Shown piece by piece: positions 1-8,439 of a stretch of DNA of 41,501 bases. The notes below the pieces were generated by a model. The model did no database searches. It saw only the letters and a program-made list of their open reading frames with translations, and was not told the origin of the DNA. The stretch lies in the NCBI GenBank assembly GCA_947454055.1, contig CANGIS010000025.1, positions 1 through 41,501 of the forward strand, written 5' to 3'. Position 1 is the stretch's first letter. Each line of letters opens with the position of its first letter. The stretch is from Hyphomicrobiales bacterium (lineage in GTDB: Bacteria > Pseudomonadota > Alphaproteobacteria > Rhizobiales > Beijerinckiaceae). A program made the position numbers and the translations under genes.

Positions 1-710
1 CTGTTCACCCGTGCCTCTAGGAGCCGGATGATCGCCATCGAGACCAGCGTTACGGCCAGAAAAAACAACGCCGTCATCGAATAAAAGAATGAATAATGCT
101 TGGTGGTCGAGGCCGCGCGATACCCCATAAACAGAATATCCTGAAAGCTGCCGAGCACACTGATCAGGGATGAGTCCTTGGTGGCATTGAGCCATAAATT
201 GCTCATGCCGGGCAGCGCAAAGCGCAGCATTTGCGGTAAAATGATCCGGCGAACACGCAAAAGGGGTGACATGCCACAAGCTTTAGCGGCTTCGATCTGT
301 CCGGTCGGAATAGAGAGAATGGCCCCGCGCATGACTTCCGTCATATAGGCGCCGCCAATAAAGCCGAGGGCAATCACGGCGGCTGCAAAGGGATCAACTT
401 CGACATCGGCATAATCATCGCCAAGAAACGACAAGAGGAATTTGATGGCGTCGGCGCCGGAAAAGAACACGAGCAACAGCAGCAAGAGCTCGGGCAGCGC
501 ACGGACCAGCGTGGTGTAACCATCAGCGATCAAGCGAAGCGAGCGAAAGGGACTGAGCTTGGCACTGGCCCCCAGAAGGCCGAAGACAAGCGAGAGCGCA
601 TAGGCCGCCAGAGAGACCTGCAACGTGACGCCCAGACCTTCGATAAACCGCGCGCCCCAACCATCTTGGCTGAAGCTCATCAGGGAAAAGAGGGAGGGCG
701 TTGCGTCCAT
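1..710 (-). CDS. Polar amino-acid ABC transporter permease (HisM/HisQ type), 3' end cut by window
   Basis: Inner-membrane permease of a polar amino-acid importer. Reading the minus strand from the ATG at 710 gives about 236 residues with no stop before the window edge, close to the usual family length, so only a few residues should be missing. Several hydrophobic segments are visible. The EAA cytoplasmic loop that contacts the ATPase is clear near residues 138-165 (IPTGQIEAAKACGMSP, then an ILPQ stretch). It lies downstream of the binding-protein gene on the same strand, as in HisJQMP-type operons; a second permease and ATPase would be expected beyond the left edge. The start is supported by a GGAAACGAAG stretch upstream. 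Substrate is inferred from the binding protein and the divergent arginine genes, not from this protein. Confidence 0.88.
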   Translation of the reverse strand, partial: MDATPSLFSLMSFSQDGWGARFIEGLGVTLQVSLAAYALSLVFGLLGASAKLSPFRSLRLIADGYTTLVRALPELLLLLLVFFSGADAIKFLLSFLGDDYADVEVDPFAAAVIALGFIGGAYMTEVMRGAILSIPTGQIEAAKACGMSPLLRVRRIILPQMLRFALPGMSNLWLNATKDSSLISVLGSFQDILFMGYRAASTTKHYSFFYSMTALFFLAVTLVSMAIIRLLEARVN

Positions 711-812
711 CGGCGGTTCTTCGTTTCCCTGAGACGTCTTTTAAAAGGTTTATTGGGACGGATGAGGTCGAGCGATCAACACCCGATTCTCATCCGTCAT
801 TGTTCAAGACAT

Positions 813-833
813 CTTCTCCAAAATCGGGAGAAG
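813..833 (-). terminator. Intercistronic hairpin between binding-protein and permease genes
   Basis: Perfect 7-bp inverted repeat CTTCTCC / GGAGAAG with a 7-nt loop, 17 bases past the binding-protein stop codon and about 100 bases before the permease start. There is no long T-run, so it is more likely an mRNA-stabilising or attenuating hairpin than a full terminator. Such elements commonly raise binding-protein levels over permease levels; that role is inference. Confidence 0.5.
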
Positions 834-849
834 CCTATGCTTTTAAAAC

Positions 850-1656
850 TCAATCGCCATAGACGTTGAAGGCGAAGTACTTCTTGGCAATCGCGTCATA
901 TTCGCCGCTCGCGCGGACGGCCTTGATCGCATCGTTGAAACGATCCTTCAGCTTGTCGCCCTTTCGGATACCGACGCCAACGCCCGTGCCGAAGATCGGA
1001 TCGTTCGGAACGATCAGCTTTACGCCAAGGTCTTTTGCGGCTGGCGTCTTCAAGAATTCGTCGGCCACAATCGAATCTTCCAGCGCGTAATCAACGCGAC
1101 CAGCAACGAGATCGGCGTTGTGGTTATCCGTCGTGTCATACACCTTGATCGTCGCGTCCTTCAGATAGGTATTCGCGTAATCGGCATGGATGGTCGCCGT
1201 CTGCACGCCAATGATTTTGCCCTTCAAATCGGCCGGATTGGCAATCTTGCCGCCCTTGCCGTCTGGATTGGCAATCGTGGAAATGGCTGGCGCATCCTTC
1301 TTGCCGATGATTTCGGCTGGCGTGTTGTAATATTTATCAGAGAAATCGATGACCTTCAGGCGATCGGCGGTTACCGACATGGACGAGAAAATCGCGTCGA
1401 TCTTCTTGGCCTTCAGCGCAGGAATGATGCCATCCCACGCCGTGCTGACGATCTTGCACTCGACCTTCATTTCTTTGCAGAGCGCTGCGAGCAGGTCGAT
1501 TTCAAAACCTTCCCACTGGTTCGTCGCATTCTGCGAGCTGAAGGGAGGATAGGCCTCCGAGCTGATGCCGATGCGGAGCTTTTCAGCCGCCATGGCCGAC
1601 GTTGCGGAGACGACAATTGCGGCGATTGCCGCACCTTTGAGTATGGTCTTCATCAT
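850..1656 (-). CDS. Periplasmic amino-acid-binding protein of ABC importer (ArgT/HisJ-like, SBP family 3)
   Basis: Periplasmic solute receptor that delivers a polar amino acid, probably arginine, lysine or ornithine, to the permease encoded downstream. An N-terminal signal peptide is evident (KTILKGAAIAAIVVSATSAMA, cleaved before AEKLRIG). The mature domain opens with the family-3 motif RIGISSEAYPPF and continues with GFEIDL and later FGTGVGVGIRKGD, as in LAO/HisJ receptors. About 268 residues is normal. The frame stays open upstream to 1698, but the tandem ATGs at 1656 and 1653 sit 9-12 bases after an AGGAAC ribosome site and immediately before the signal peptide. It is transcribed divergently from aruH, which supports arginine as ligand; that specificity is inferred from context. 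Confidence 0.9.
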   Translation of the reverse strand: MMKTILKGAAIAAIVVSATSAMAAEKLRIGISSEAYPPFSSQNATNQWEGFEIDLLAALCKEMKVECKIVSTAWDGIIPALKAKKIDAIFSSMSVTADRLKVIDFSDKYYNTPAEIIGKKDAPAISTIANPDGKGGKIANPADLKGKIIGVQTATIHADYANTYLKDATIKVYDTTDNHNADLVAGRVDYALEDSIVADEFLKTPAAKDLGVKLIVPNDPIFGTGVGVGIRKGDKLKDRFNDAIKAVRASGEYDAIAKKYFAFNVYGD

Positions 1657-1935
1657 GTGACGCGTTCCTATCCCTTTTTGTAACAATTCAGGTCGCAAGC
1701 AACCAAGCGATTTGCCCCCAGCGGAGCTAGATCAAGTCCAGATGGCGTTGGCCCCCCTGTCGATCAAAGCTCAACAAGAGGACGCCGACGCCTTCATGAC
1801 AGAACTATTTCAGTAGTTTGGCGGACGTACAAGCGCTATCTGCATCGTTTAAGGCTAACCTTTGGGCGGAGCCTTGCTTGAGCTAGGCCCCTGCCTTGCG
1901 CTATGGGTCAGAACAATTGAAAAAAAGGGATAAAA
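1657..1935. promoter_or_regulatory. Divergent promoter region between the amino-acid importer and aruHI
   Basis: A 279-bp non-coding interval between two divergent operons. It should hold both promoters and any arginine-responsive operator. I could not identify a convincing -35/-10 pair. A purine-rich AAAAAAGGGA sequence just before the ATG at 1936 serves as the aruH ribosome-binding site. No transcription-factor gene lies nearby. Confidence 0.45.
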
Positions 1936-3117
1936 ATGCGCTTCGCATCACGGGTTGAAAGTCTTGGTGGCGGTTCAGTTACGGCTTGGGATATTCACAA
2001 CGCTGGCAAGGAAGCCCAAGCGCGGGGCGAAGATGTGATTGTGCTCTCCGTCGGCGACCCTGATTTTTCCACCTCTGCCCCTATTATCGATGCGGCGGTA
2101 AATGCCCTTCGTTCGGGTGACACGCATTACACCACGATTGCCGGTCGTTATGAGCTGCGTAAAGCAGTTGCCGACCAACAGACCCGCCGCACCGGACAGG
2201 TTCTCGACGAAGACAATGTGCTGATCGTTGCGGGCACCCAAAACGGATTGTTCTCTGCCTGCCAATGCCTCTTCGGTCCTGGCGACGAGGTGATCGTGGT
2301 CGAGCCTGCCTACCTAACCTATGAGGCGACGATTGGCGCGACCGGTGCCACCATGGTGCGCGCGCCCGCAACAGCCGACGGGTTGTTTCGTCCTCACATT
2401 GCAGCATTGGCGAAATACGTCACCTCAAAGACCCGCGGTATTTTGATTGCCAATCCGTGCAACCCGACAGGCGTTGTGCTTTCGCCAGCCGAGCTCGAAG
2501 GCATTGCCGAGATTGCGCGCCGTCATGATCTTTGGGTGGTGAGCGATGAAGTCTATGCCGACCTCGTATTCGACGGCCATTTCTCCAGTATTGCGGCCCT
2601 TCCCGGCATGGCCGAGCGCACCGTTGTGGTTGGCTCGCTCTCCAAATCGCACGCCATGACGGGATGGCGTATCGGTTGGATCATTGCGCCCAAAGAGCTG
2701 ATCACCCATGCCGATAATCTGGCACTCTGCTCGCTCTATGGCATTGCCGGCTTTATTCAGGAAGCGGCGTTGTGCGGCATCGCGCAAACCGAGCAAATCA
2801 CGCGCGACATGCGCGATATTTACCTGCGGCGCTGCCAAGTGCTGTGCGATCATATCGACCATGCGCCAGGCCTAAAATGTTTGCGGCCGGCCTCCGGCAT
2901 GTTCGCACTTGTGGATGTCAGAGATACCGGACTAAACGCGCATGAATTTGCGTGGGGATTGTTCAAAGCCGAAGGCGTGTCGGTATTGGATGCTTCGGCC
3001 TTCGGACCCTCGGTGTCCGGCTATGTGCGCCTTGCCTTCACGGTGGGCGAGGATCAATTGGCCGAAGCCGGCCGCAGGATCGTTCGCTACGCCATTTCGC
3101 TGACCGGACAGGCCTGA
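1936..3117 (+). CDS. aruH: Arginine:pyruvate transaminase
   Basis: PLP-dependent fold-type I aminotransferase that converts L-arginine plus pyruvate to 2-ketoarginine plus alanine, the first step of the arginine transaminase pathway. At 393 residues it has the length I recall for Pseudomonas AruH. The PLP lysine is K237 in SLSKSHAMTGWR, with the NPCNPTG motif at 173-179, D204 in the SDEVY motif and R245 for carboxylate binding. Family hallmarks resembling AruH are LSVGDPDF near the N terminus, THYTTIAGRYELR, and a C terminus ending in GQA. Its stop lies 3 bases before the start of aruI, so the two are cotranscribed. The assignment rests mainly on pairing with the AruI-type decarboxylase; alone it could only be called a class I aminotransferase. 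Confidence 0.85.
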   Translation: MRFASRVESLGGGSVTAWDIHNAGKEAQARGEDVIVLSVGDPDFSTSAPIIDAAVNALRSGDTHYTTIAGRYELRKAVADQQTRRTGQVLDEDNVLIVAGTQNGLFSACQCLFGPGDEVIVVEPAYLTYEATIGATGATMVRAPATADGLFRPHIAALAKYVTSKTRGILIANPCNPTGVVLSPAELEGIAEIARRHDLWVVSDEVYADLVFDGHFSSIAALPGMAERTVVVGSLSKSHAMTGWRIGWIIAPKELITHADNLALCSLYGIAGFIQEAALCGIAQTEQITRDMRDIYLRRCQVLCDHIDHAPGLKCLRPASGMFALVDVRDTGLNAHEFAWGLFKAEGVSVLDASAFGPSVSGYVRLAFTVGEDQLAEAGRRIVRYAISLTGQA

Positions 3118-3120
3118 GCC

Positions 3121-4761
3121 ATGACGACACTCTCCTCGCACACCCCGTCTTCTCGTACGCTCGGCGTTTACCTCGCCCAATTGCTGGAAGCCTATGGGGT
3201 TGACACGATTTTCGGCATTCCGGGGGTGCATACGGTCGAGTTTTATCGCGGCTTGCCGCTGACCGGCATTCGCCATGTCACACCGCGCCATGAGCAAGGC
3301 GCCGGCTTTATGGCCGATGGTTATGCGCGCGTTTCGGGTAAGCCCGGTGTGTGTCTGCTGATAACGGGTCCGGGGCTGACCAATGCCGCCACCGCGATGG
3401 CGCAGGCCTATGCCGACTCGATCCCGATGTTGGTGATTACCGCGGTTAACGGTTTGGGCCGGATGGGATCGGGCGAAGGCTGGTTGCACGAATTGAAAGA
3501 CCAGCGGCAGCTGGCCCAAGGGCTGACCGCGTTCAGCCATACCGTCTTCACCAAAGACGATCTCGATCAGGCGCTTGCCCGCGCCTTTGCGATTTTTGCC
3601 AGCGCGCGGCCACGGCCGGTGCATATTGAAATACCAACCGATATTATCCGCTCAGCCGTGGCGACTGATGTGCCCGTGCGTGCGGCTGCCCTGCCGTTGC
3701 GCCCAGCGCCCCGGCGTGAGGCGGTTGCGGAAGCAGCGAACCTGCTGGCAGGGGCTTCGCGTCCTTTGATTCTCACCGGCGGCGGGGCAGCTGATGCCGC
3801 AGGCCCGCTTCGCTTGCTGGCCGAGCGGCTGGATGCGCCTTTGGTGATGACGGTGAATGCCCGTGGCATTTTGCCCAGTGAGCATCCCCTCGCCGTGCCG
3901 TGCAATCCGAGCCTTGCCGCTGTGCGGTCGCTGATGACAGATGCGGATGTTATTTTGGCGATCGGAACCGAATTCGGCCCGACCGATTATGACTGGTACG
4001 AGACCGGCGCGCCCACGCTTAACGCCACATTGATCCGCGTTGATCTTGACCCCGAACAGGCCATGCGCGGCCATCGTGCCGATTGCGTAATTGTGGCGGA
4101 TGCCACGGCAACCGCTGAAGCGATGTTGGATGCGTTGGCCACCGGCAAAGCCAGAACTGGTGCCGAGCGGGCCAAAACAGCGCGGGCTCGTGTGATGCAA
4201 GAGGACGTCAATGACGTCTATCGCGCGTCGCTGGCGCTGCTAAACGAGACTCAAGCCACCTTGCAAGATGCTGTGATCATTGGTGATTCAGCGCAACCCG
4301 TGTATGCTGCCTCGGTCGGGTATGCGGCGAAAACCCCGCGCTCGTTCTTTGCCTCGGCTACCGGCTTTGGCACGCTTGGCTATGCACTACCCGCCGCCAT
4401 TGGCGCGCAAATCGCGGCACCCAAAAGGCCGATTGTAGCCGTGATGGGCGACGGCGGCTTGCAGTTCACGCTGGCGGAAATCGCCTCGGCGGTGGAGGCG
4501 CAAACGCCGGTCATTCTCATCATCTGGAACAATCGCGGCTATGGCGAGATCAAGAGCTTCATGGTGTCGCGCCAGATCGAGCCGATTGGCGTCGATATTG
4601 GCACGCCCGATTTTATTGCGCTGGCCAAAGCGTTTGGCGCGTCAGCCGAGACCCTTGCTCACGCTGACGATCTGCCGCGTCTGTTGACGGAAGCAGCCGG
4701 TCGCAAAGGGCCGACTTTGATCGAGATCGACGAGGATCTGTATGTAAGCCAGCGGGGATAA
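3121..4761 (+). CDS. aruI: 2-ketoarginine (5-guanidino-2-oxopentanoate) decarboxylase, ThDP-dependent
   Basis: Cytoplasmic thiamine-diphosphate enzyme that decarboxylates 2-ketoarginine to 4-guanidinobutyraldehyde, the second step of the arginine transaminase pathway. The 546-residue chain has the three-domain acetolactate-synthase architecture. The N-terminal Pyr domain has the activating glutamate E58 in RHEQGAGFMADGYARVSGKP; a central domain follows; the C-terminal PP domain has the GDGG...WNN cofactor motif around residues 444-471. FGIPGVHTVEFYRGL near the N terminus is typical of AruI. It starts 3 bases after aruH and ends 9 bases from the convergent gpt. Next enzymes (guanidinobutyraldehyde dehydrogenase, guanidinobutyrase) are not in the window. 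Other ThDP decarboxylases are possible, but the aruH partner favours AruI. Confidence 0.86.
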   Translation: MTTLSSHTPSSRTLGVYLAQLLEAYGVDTIFGIPGVHTVEFYRGLPLTGIRHVTPRHEQGAGFMADGYARVSGKPGVCLLITGPGLTNAATAMAQAYADSIPMLVITAVNGLGRMGSGEGWLHELKDQRQLAQGLTAFSHTVFTKDDLDQALARAFAIFASARPRPVHIEIPTDIIRSAVATDVPVRAAALPLRPAPRREAVAEAANLLAGASRPLILTGGGAADAAGPLRLLAERLDAPLVMTVNARGILPSEHPLAVPCNPSLAAVRSLMTDADVILAIGTEFGPTDYDWYETGAPTLNATLIRVDLDPEQAMRGHRADCVIVADATATAEAMLDALATGKARTGAERAKTARARVMQEDVNDVYRASLALLNETQATLQDAVIIGDSAQPVYAASVGYAAKTPRSFFASATGFGTLGYALPAAIGAQIAAPKRPIVAVMGDGGLQFTLAEIASAVEAQTPVILIIWNNRGYGEIKSFMVSRQIEPIGVDIGTPDFIALAKAFGASAETLAHADDLPRLLTEAAGRKGPTLIEIDEDLYVSQRG

Positions 4762-4770
4762 AGCGCCCGC

Positions 4771-5274
4771 TTACCCCTGATGCCCTTCGGCAATCGGTGG
4801 CTGATAGGCTAGCCCCATATCCCATGGGAAATAGATCCAGGTGTCCTGCGACACTTCGGTAATGAAAGTATCGACCAGCGGGCGGCCAAGCGGCTTGGCG
4901 TAAACGGTGGCGAAATGCGCCTCGGGCAGGATCTCGCGCACGATTTTGGCGGTTTTGCCGGTATCGACCAGATCGTCGATCACCAAAATGCCCTTGCCCC
5001 CCGCCTCGCCCTTGGCGATGACATCGGCGGCGATGTGTTTGAGCACCTGCAACTCGCCCTGATTGACGTAGTCGTGATAGCTCGCAATGCAGATCGTCTC
5101 GATGACGCGCACGCCCAATTCGCGCGACACCACGGCCGCAGGAACCAATCCACCGCGCGTGATGCAAACGATCGAAGAAAACGGCCCAGATTCCGCCAAT
5201 CGCCACGCAAGTGCCCGCGCATCGCGGTGGAATTGATCCCATGAAACGGGGAAGGCTTTTGGCGATTGGGTCAT
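4771..5274 (-). CDS. gpt: Xanthine phosphoribosyltransferase
   Basis: Purine salvage enzyme that transfers phosphoribose from PRPP to xanthine or guanine. The 167-residue type I PRTase fold shows the [14 protein letters not shown] segment, the PRPP-binding motif [13 protein letters not shown] at about residues 95-107, and the C-terminal hood sequence [12 protein letters not shown] typical of bacterial Gpt. The start at 5274 is 7 bases beyond the stop of the upstream CinA-like gene, so both probably form one transcript. It is convergent with aruI. Nothing unusual is visible. Confidence 0.93.
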   Translation of the reverse strand: MTQSPKAFPVSWDQFHRDARALAWRLAESGPFSSIVCITRGGLVPAAVVSRELGVRVIETICIASYHDYVNQGELQVLKHIAADVIAKGEAGGKGILVIDDLVDTGKTAKIVREILPEAHFATVYAKPLGRPLVDTFITEVSQDTWIYFPWDMGLAYQPPIAEGHQG

Positions 5275-5281
5275 GACAAAC

Positions 5282-6037
5282 TCACAGATTAGCGGATTTC
5301 AACTGGGTAATAAGGGCGGCAACAGCGGTTTTGGCCTGATCGAGCAGCGCCTCGTCGCGCGAGCGCAGCACGATTTGATTGATGAAGCGCTGGCCGTCAA
5401 AATGCGGGTACGAGCCGATGATCACACCCGGATGGGCTTTTTGCACCTCGCCTAGGCCTGTGGCATAGGCTCCTTCCGGCAAGCCGCCCGAGTCAATCGA
5501 CACGGAGCTGATGGTTTTGCCGGTTTTGAGCTTGGGCGTCACGCCCTCGAGCATCGCCTGCATGATCGCCGGCACGCCCGCCATGACGATGACGTTTGCG
5601 ACCATAAAGCCCGGCGCTTTCGAGATCGGGTTTTCGATGAGATCCGCCCCATCGGGAATGCGCGCCATGCGCAGGCGGGCCTCGTTGAGGTCTTCCGGAT
5701 TGGCGTAACGCTCTTTCAGCATCGCGACCGCGCGCGGATCATGCGAAATGCCAACACCAAGCGCCTTGGCGATGCAATCGGCCGTAATATCATCATGAGT
5801 CGGGCCGATCCCGCCCGTTGTGAACAGATAGGAATTGCGGGCGCGCAACGCGTTGACGGCTTCGATAATCGCGCCTTCATCATCCGACACAACGCGGACT
5901 TCGCGCAGGTCTATGCCGATGGCGGTGAGATATTCGGCGATATAGCCGATATTTTTGTCTTTCGTGCGGCCTGATAAAATTTCATCGCCGATCACGAGCA
6001 GTGCCGCCGTCACTTTATCCTGAATATCGTTGGTCAT
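5282..6037 (-). CDS. CinA/MoCF-domain protein (competence/damage-inducible protein A family), short form
   Basis: A 251-residue protein made almost entirely of a MoCF/MogA-type molybdopterin-binding fold, with [19 protein letters not shown] at the N terminus and the [22 protein letters not shown] signature around residues 73-95. It lacks the C-terminal nicotinamide-nucleotide amidase domain of full-length CinA, as is common for alphaproteobacterial paralogues. Precise function is not established for this short form; nucleotide pyrophosphatase activity like the N-terminal domain of CinA/COG1058 is plausible. It is followed by gpt after 7 bases. A role in molybdenum-cofactor chemistry is possible but nothing here proves it. 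Confidence 0.8.
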   Translation of the reverse strand: MTNDIQDKVTAALLVIGDEILSGRTKDKNIGYIAEYLTAIGIDLREVRVVSDDEGAIIEAVNALRARNSYLFTTGGIGPTHDDITADCIAKALGVGISHDPRAVAMLKERYANPEDLNEARLRMARIPDGADLIENPISKAPGFMVANVIVMAGVPAIMQAMLEGVTPKLKTGKTISSVSIDSGGLPEGAYATGLGEVQKAHPGVIIGSYPHFDGQRFINQIVLRSRDEALLDQAKTAVAALITQLKSANL

Positions 6038-6212
6038 GGTGCGGCCCCTTTTCCTGCTTCTTTTAAAGCCTTGCGAGGCCAGGGCTCAAGCGCGCTTTGC
6101 CCGCCATGCACTGCGAAATGCAGTTTGCCCACATCTGGTGATGAAAAGCTTGCAAACGGCGAACATTTCCACCACATCTGGATCTTCCAATCCTATCACC
6201 GAAACGAGCCCG

Positions 6213-7046
6213 ATGACCTTCGTCGAAGCGACCCAAACCACCAAGCGCCGTGCAGGCGAGATCAAGCTGTTTGGCGAGGACGCGTTTGCGGCCATGCGCA
6301 AGGCTGGCAAATTGACGGCCGAGGCGCTCGATCTGATGGTCGATCTGGTCAAGCCCGGCGTGACGACGGATTATCTGGACCGCGTAGCGTTCGAATTCGC
6401 GATGGATCACAAGGCCTATCCGGCACCGTTGAATTATCGCGGCTTTACGCGGGGTATTTGCACCTCGATCAACCATGTTGTCTGCCACGGCATTCCGAAC
6501 GACAAGCCGCTGCGCGATGGCGACATCGTCAATATCGACATCACACTGGTGGTGGATGGCTGGCATGGCGACTCAAGCCGGATGTATGGTGTGGGCGACG
6601 TTCCGCGCCGCGCCGAACGGTTGGTCGACATCACCTATGAATGTCTGATGCGCGGCATTGCAGCCGTTAAGCCCGGTGCTACCACAGGCGATATCGGCTA
6701 TGCGATCCAATCCTATGCGGAGGCAGAGCGCTGCACCGTGGTGCGCGATTTCTGCGGCCATGGTCTGGGCCAGCTCTTCCATGACGAGCCTAATATTCTG
6801 CATTATGGCCGCAAGGGCGAAGGCGTGCCGCTTCGTCCCGGTATGTTGTTCACCATCGAGCCGATGATCAATCTTGGCCGTCCGGAAGTGAAAGTGCTCG
6901 GCGACGGCTGGACGGCTGTGACACGCGACCGCTCGCTTTCAGCGCAGTTTGAGCACACGATCGGCGTCACCCAAATGGGGTGCGAGATTTTCACCCTCTC
7001 CCCCAAGGGCCTCGATAAGCCCCCCATCGGAATCGCCGGAGCCTGA
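6213..7046 (+). CDS. map: Methionine aminopeptidase, type I
   Basis: Removes the initiator methionine from nascent proteins; a cytosolic dinuclear metallopeptidase. The pita-bread fold motifs are present: VCHGIPND with the substrate-binding histidine, NIDITLVVDGWHGDSSRMY supplying the two metal-binding aspartates, CGHGLGQLFHDEP with a metal histidine, and FTIEPM and QFEHTIGV with the two glutamates. The frame is open back to 6030, but the ATG at 6213 gives 277 residues and the usual rhizobial-type N terminus (FVEATQTT...GEIKLFG). Residues encoded upstream look non-family-like and overlap the divergent CinA-like start. The ribosome site (GAAACGAG) is weak, so 6141 remains an alternative. RadC follows after 3 bases. 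Confidence 0.92.
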   Translation: MTFVEATQTTKRRAGEIKLFGEDAFAAMRKAGKLTAEALDLMVDLVKPGVTTDYLDRVAFEFAMDHKAYPAPLNYRGFTRGICTSINHVVCHGIPNDKPLRDGDIVNIDITLVVDGWHGDSSRMYGVGDVPRRAERLVDITYECLMRGIAAVKPGATTGDIGYAIQSYAEAERCTVVRDFCGHGLGQLFHDEPNILHYGRKGEGVPLRPGMLFTIEPMINLGRPEVKVLGDGWTAVTRDRSLSAQFEHTIGVTQMGCEIFTLSPKGLDKPPIGIAGA

Positions 7047-7049
7047 ACC

Positions 7050-7763
7050 ATGGCCGCATCTGATCTTTCCCCCGCGAAAGCGACACAGGGGGAGGATCAC
7101 GCGGCAGGTCACCGCCATAGGTTGCGAGAAAGATTTTCTCGCGCAGGAGTTGCGGCGCTTCAAAACTACGAATTGCTCGAACTTTTGCTGTTTCGCACCA
7201 TTCCGAGACGCGATGTTAAACCGCTCGCCAAAAAACTGATCGCGGAGTTTGGCTCGGTGGCCGAAGTGCTGGGCGCGCCCTACACGCGGCTCTGCGGCAT
7301 GGATGGCATAGGCGAGGCCACCGCGCTGGATTTCAAAATCATCGAAGCGGCCGGCCGCGAATTGGCGCGCGGCGAAGTTAAAAAGCGCACGGTGCTGGGC
7401 TCTTGGACCAGCGTCATCGATTATTGCCGTGCGTCGATGGCGTTCGAGGCGCGGGAAATTTTCCGGATTCTGTTTCTCGACAAGCGCAACGGCTTGATTG
7501 CGGATGAAGTACAGCAGACGGGAACGGTGGATCACACGCCGGTCTATCCCCGAGAAGTGGTCAAACGGGCGCTGGAATTATCGGCCACCGCCGTCATTCT
7601 CGTTCACAACCACCCGTCGGGCGATCCGACGCCGTCCAATGCCGATATTGCCATGACGCGGCAGATTGTGGACGCGGGCAAGCCGCTCGGCGTGTTGGTC
7701 CATGACCATATCATCATTGGCCGCAACGGCCATTCGAGCCTGAAAGGACAAGGGCTGATTTAG
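7050..7763 (+). CDS. radC: RadC-family JAB/MPN domain protein
   Basis: A 237-residue protein with an N-terminal helix-hairpin-helix-like region (about residues 20-105, including a [14 protein letters not shown] turn) and a C-terminal JAB1/MPN metalloprotease-like domain. The JAMM motif H-x-H-x10-D is intact: H186, H188 and D199 in [14 protein letters not shown]. The name radC is historical; a DNA repair role is doubtful and the biochemical function remains unsettled. It starts 3 bases after map, so it is cotranscribed with it, a common arrangement in Hyphomicrobiales. It ends convergent with the ExoD-like gene, with 4 bases between stops. Confidence 0.9.
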   Translation: MAASDLSPAKATQGEDHAAGHRHRLRERFSRAGVAALQNYELLELLLFRTIPRRDVKPLAKKLIAEFGSVAEVLGAPYTRLCGMDGIGEATALDFKIIEAAGRELARGEVKKRTVLGSWTSVIDYCRASMAFEAREIFRILFLDKRNGLIADEVQQTGTVDHTPVYPREVVKRALELSATAVILVHNHPSGDPTPSNADIAMTRQIVDAGKPLGVLVHDHIIIGRNGHSSLKGQGLI

Positions 7764-7767
7764 CGCT

Positions 7768-8370
7768 TTAAAGGATTCGCGACGCGCCTGTCATGACGGC
7801 GACGATGAAGCCATAGGAAAACGCCACGCCCATCAGGCCGATGGCAAAGCCGATCAGGGTTAAATACCCGTCGCGCTCGACAAGGCCGAGGCCCATCAGG
7901 CACAGCGCAATGCCGATCGGGATTTGGCCGATCACGGGTAACGCGAAAACGAGGCCCAGCGACAAAATCAGCAACCCGAAACCAAGCACCCGCCAGCTGG
8001 CGGCATGATCAAACAGGGATAGACGCGGGCGTGCCAGTTTCTCGATCCAGCGTACCCACGGCATCGCCGTACCCACTGCCTTGGCAACATCTTGCCGCGC
8101 GATGGAGTTTTTCAGCACCGCCTGAGGCAACCATGGTGCGGAACGACCAAAAACGAGCTGCAACGAAATAAACACCATTAAAAACCCGCTCACCAGTGCA
8201 ATCGGCGGCGGCATGGGCAGACTGTTGGGGAGGCCTAGAATGACGATCAGCAGCGAGAACCCGCGCGCACCCAAGGCCTCGACAATCTGGCCCACGGTAA
8301 TGCGATCGCCCTCGCCATTTTTGGCGATGGTGGCAAGCAAGGTCGAGATGCGGGGCGGATGGGCGGTCAT
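7768..8370 (-). CDS. ExoD-family membrane protein
   Basis: Probable inner-membrane protein of about 200 residues of the ExoD family, named for a Sinorhizobium gene affecting exopolysaccharide and alkali tolerance. Recognition rests on the N-terminal pattern TLLATIAKNGEGDRITVGQIVEALGARG, followed by hydrophobic segments with a PNSLPMPPPIALVSGF turn, and repeated hydrophobic helices towards the C terminus. The ATG at 8370 is chosen because AGGAAG lies about 11 bases upstream; the frame is open to 8418. Molecular function is unknown. It lies between radC (convergent) and the photolyase gene, with no clear functional tie to either. Confidence 0.82.
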   Translation of the reverse strand: MTAHPPRISTLLATIAKNGEGDRITVGQIVEALGARGFSLLIVILGLPNSLPMPPPIALVSGFLMVFISLQLVFGRSAPWLPQAVLKNSIARQDVAKAVGTAMPWVRWIEKLARPRLSLFDHAASWRVLGFGLLILSLGLVFALPVIGQIPIGIALCLMGLGLVERDGYLTLIGFAIGLMGVAFSYGFIVAVMTGASRIL

Positions 8371-8439
8371 GGCCTTTAAACTTCCTGTTGCGTCATGGCT
8401 TAGCAAAGCGCGTCGCAATGCGAAAGGTGGGAAGTGACA

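Noticed and set aside
1741-1815. Short plus-strand frame MALAPLSIKAQQEDADAF... in the divergent promoter region
   Set aside because: Only 24 codons, with no ribosome site and no recognised homology; more likely chance or a remnant.
7405-7763. radC as a marker of a phage-defence or mobile island
   Set aside because: It is directly coupled to map, the usual chromosomal arrangement, with no integrase or phage genes nearby.
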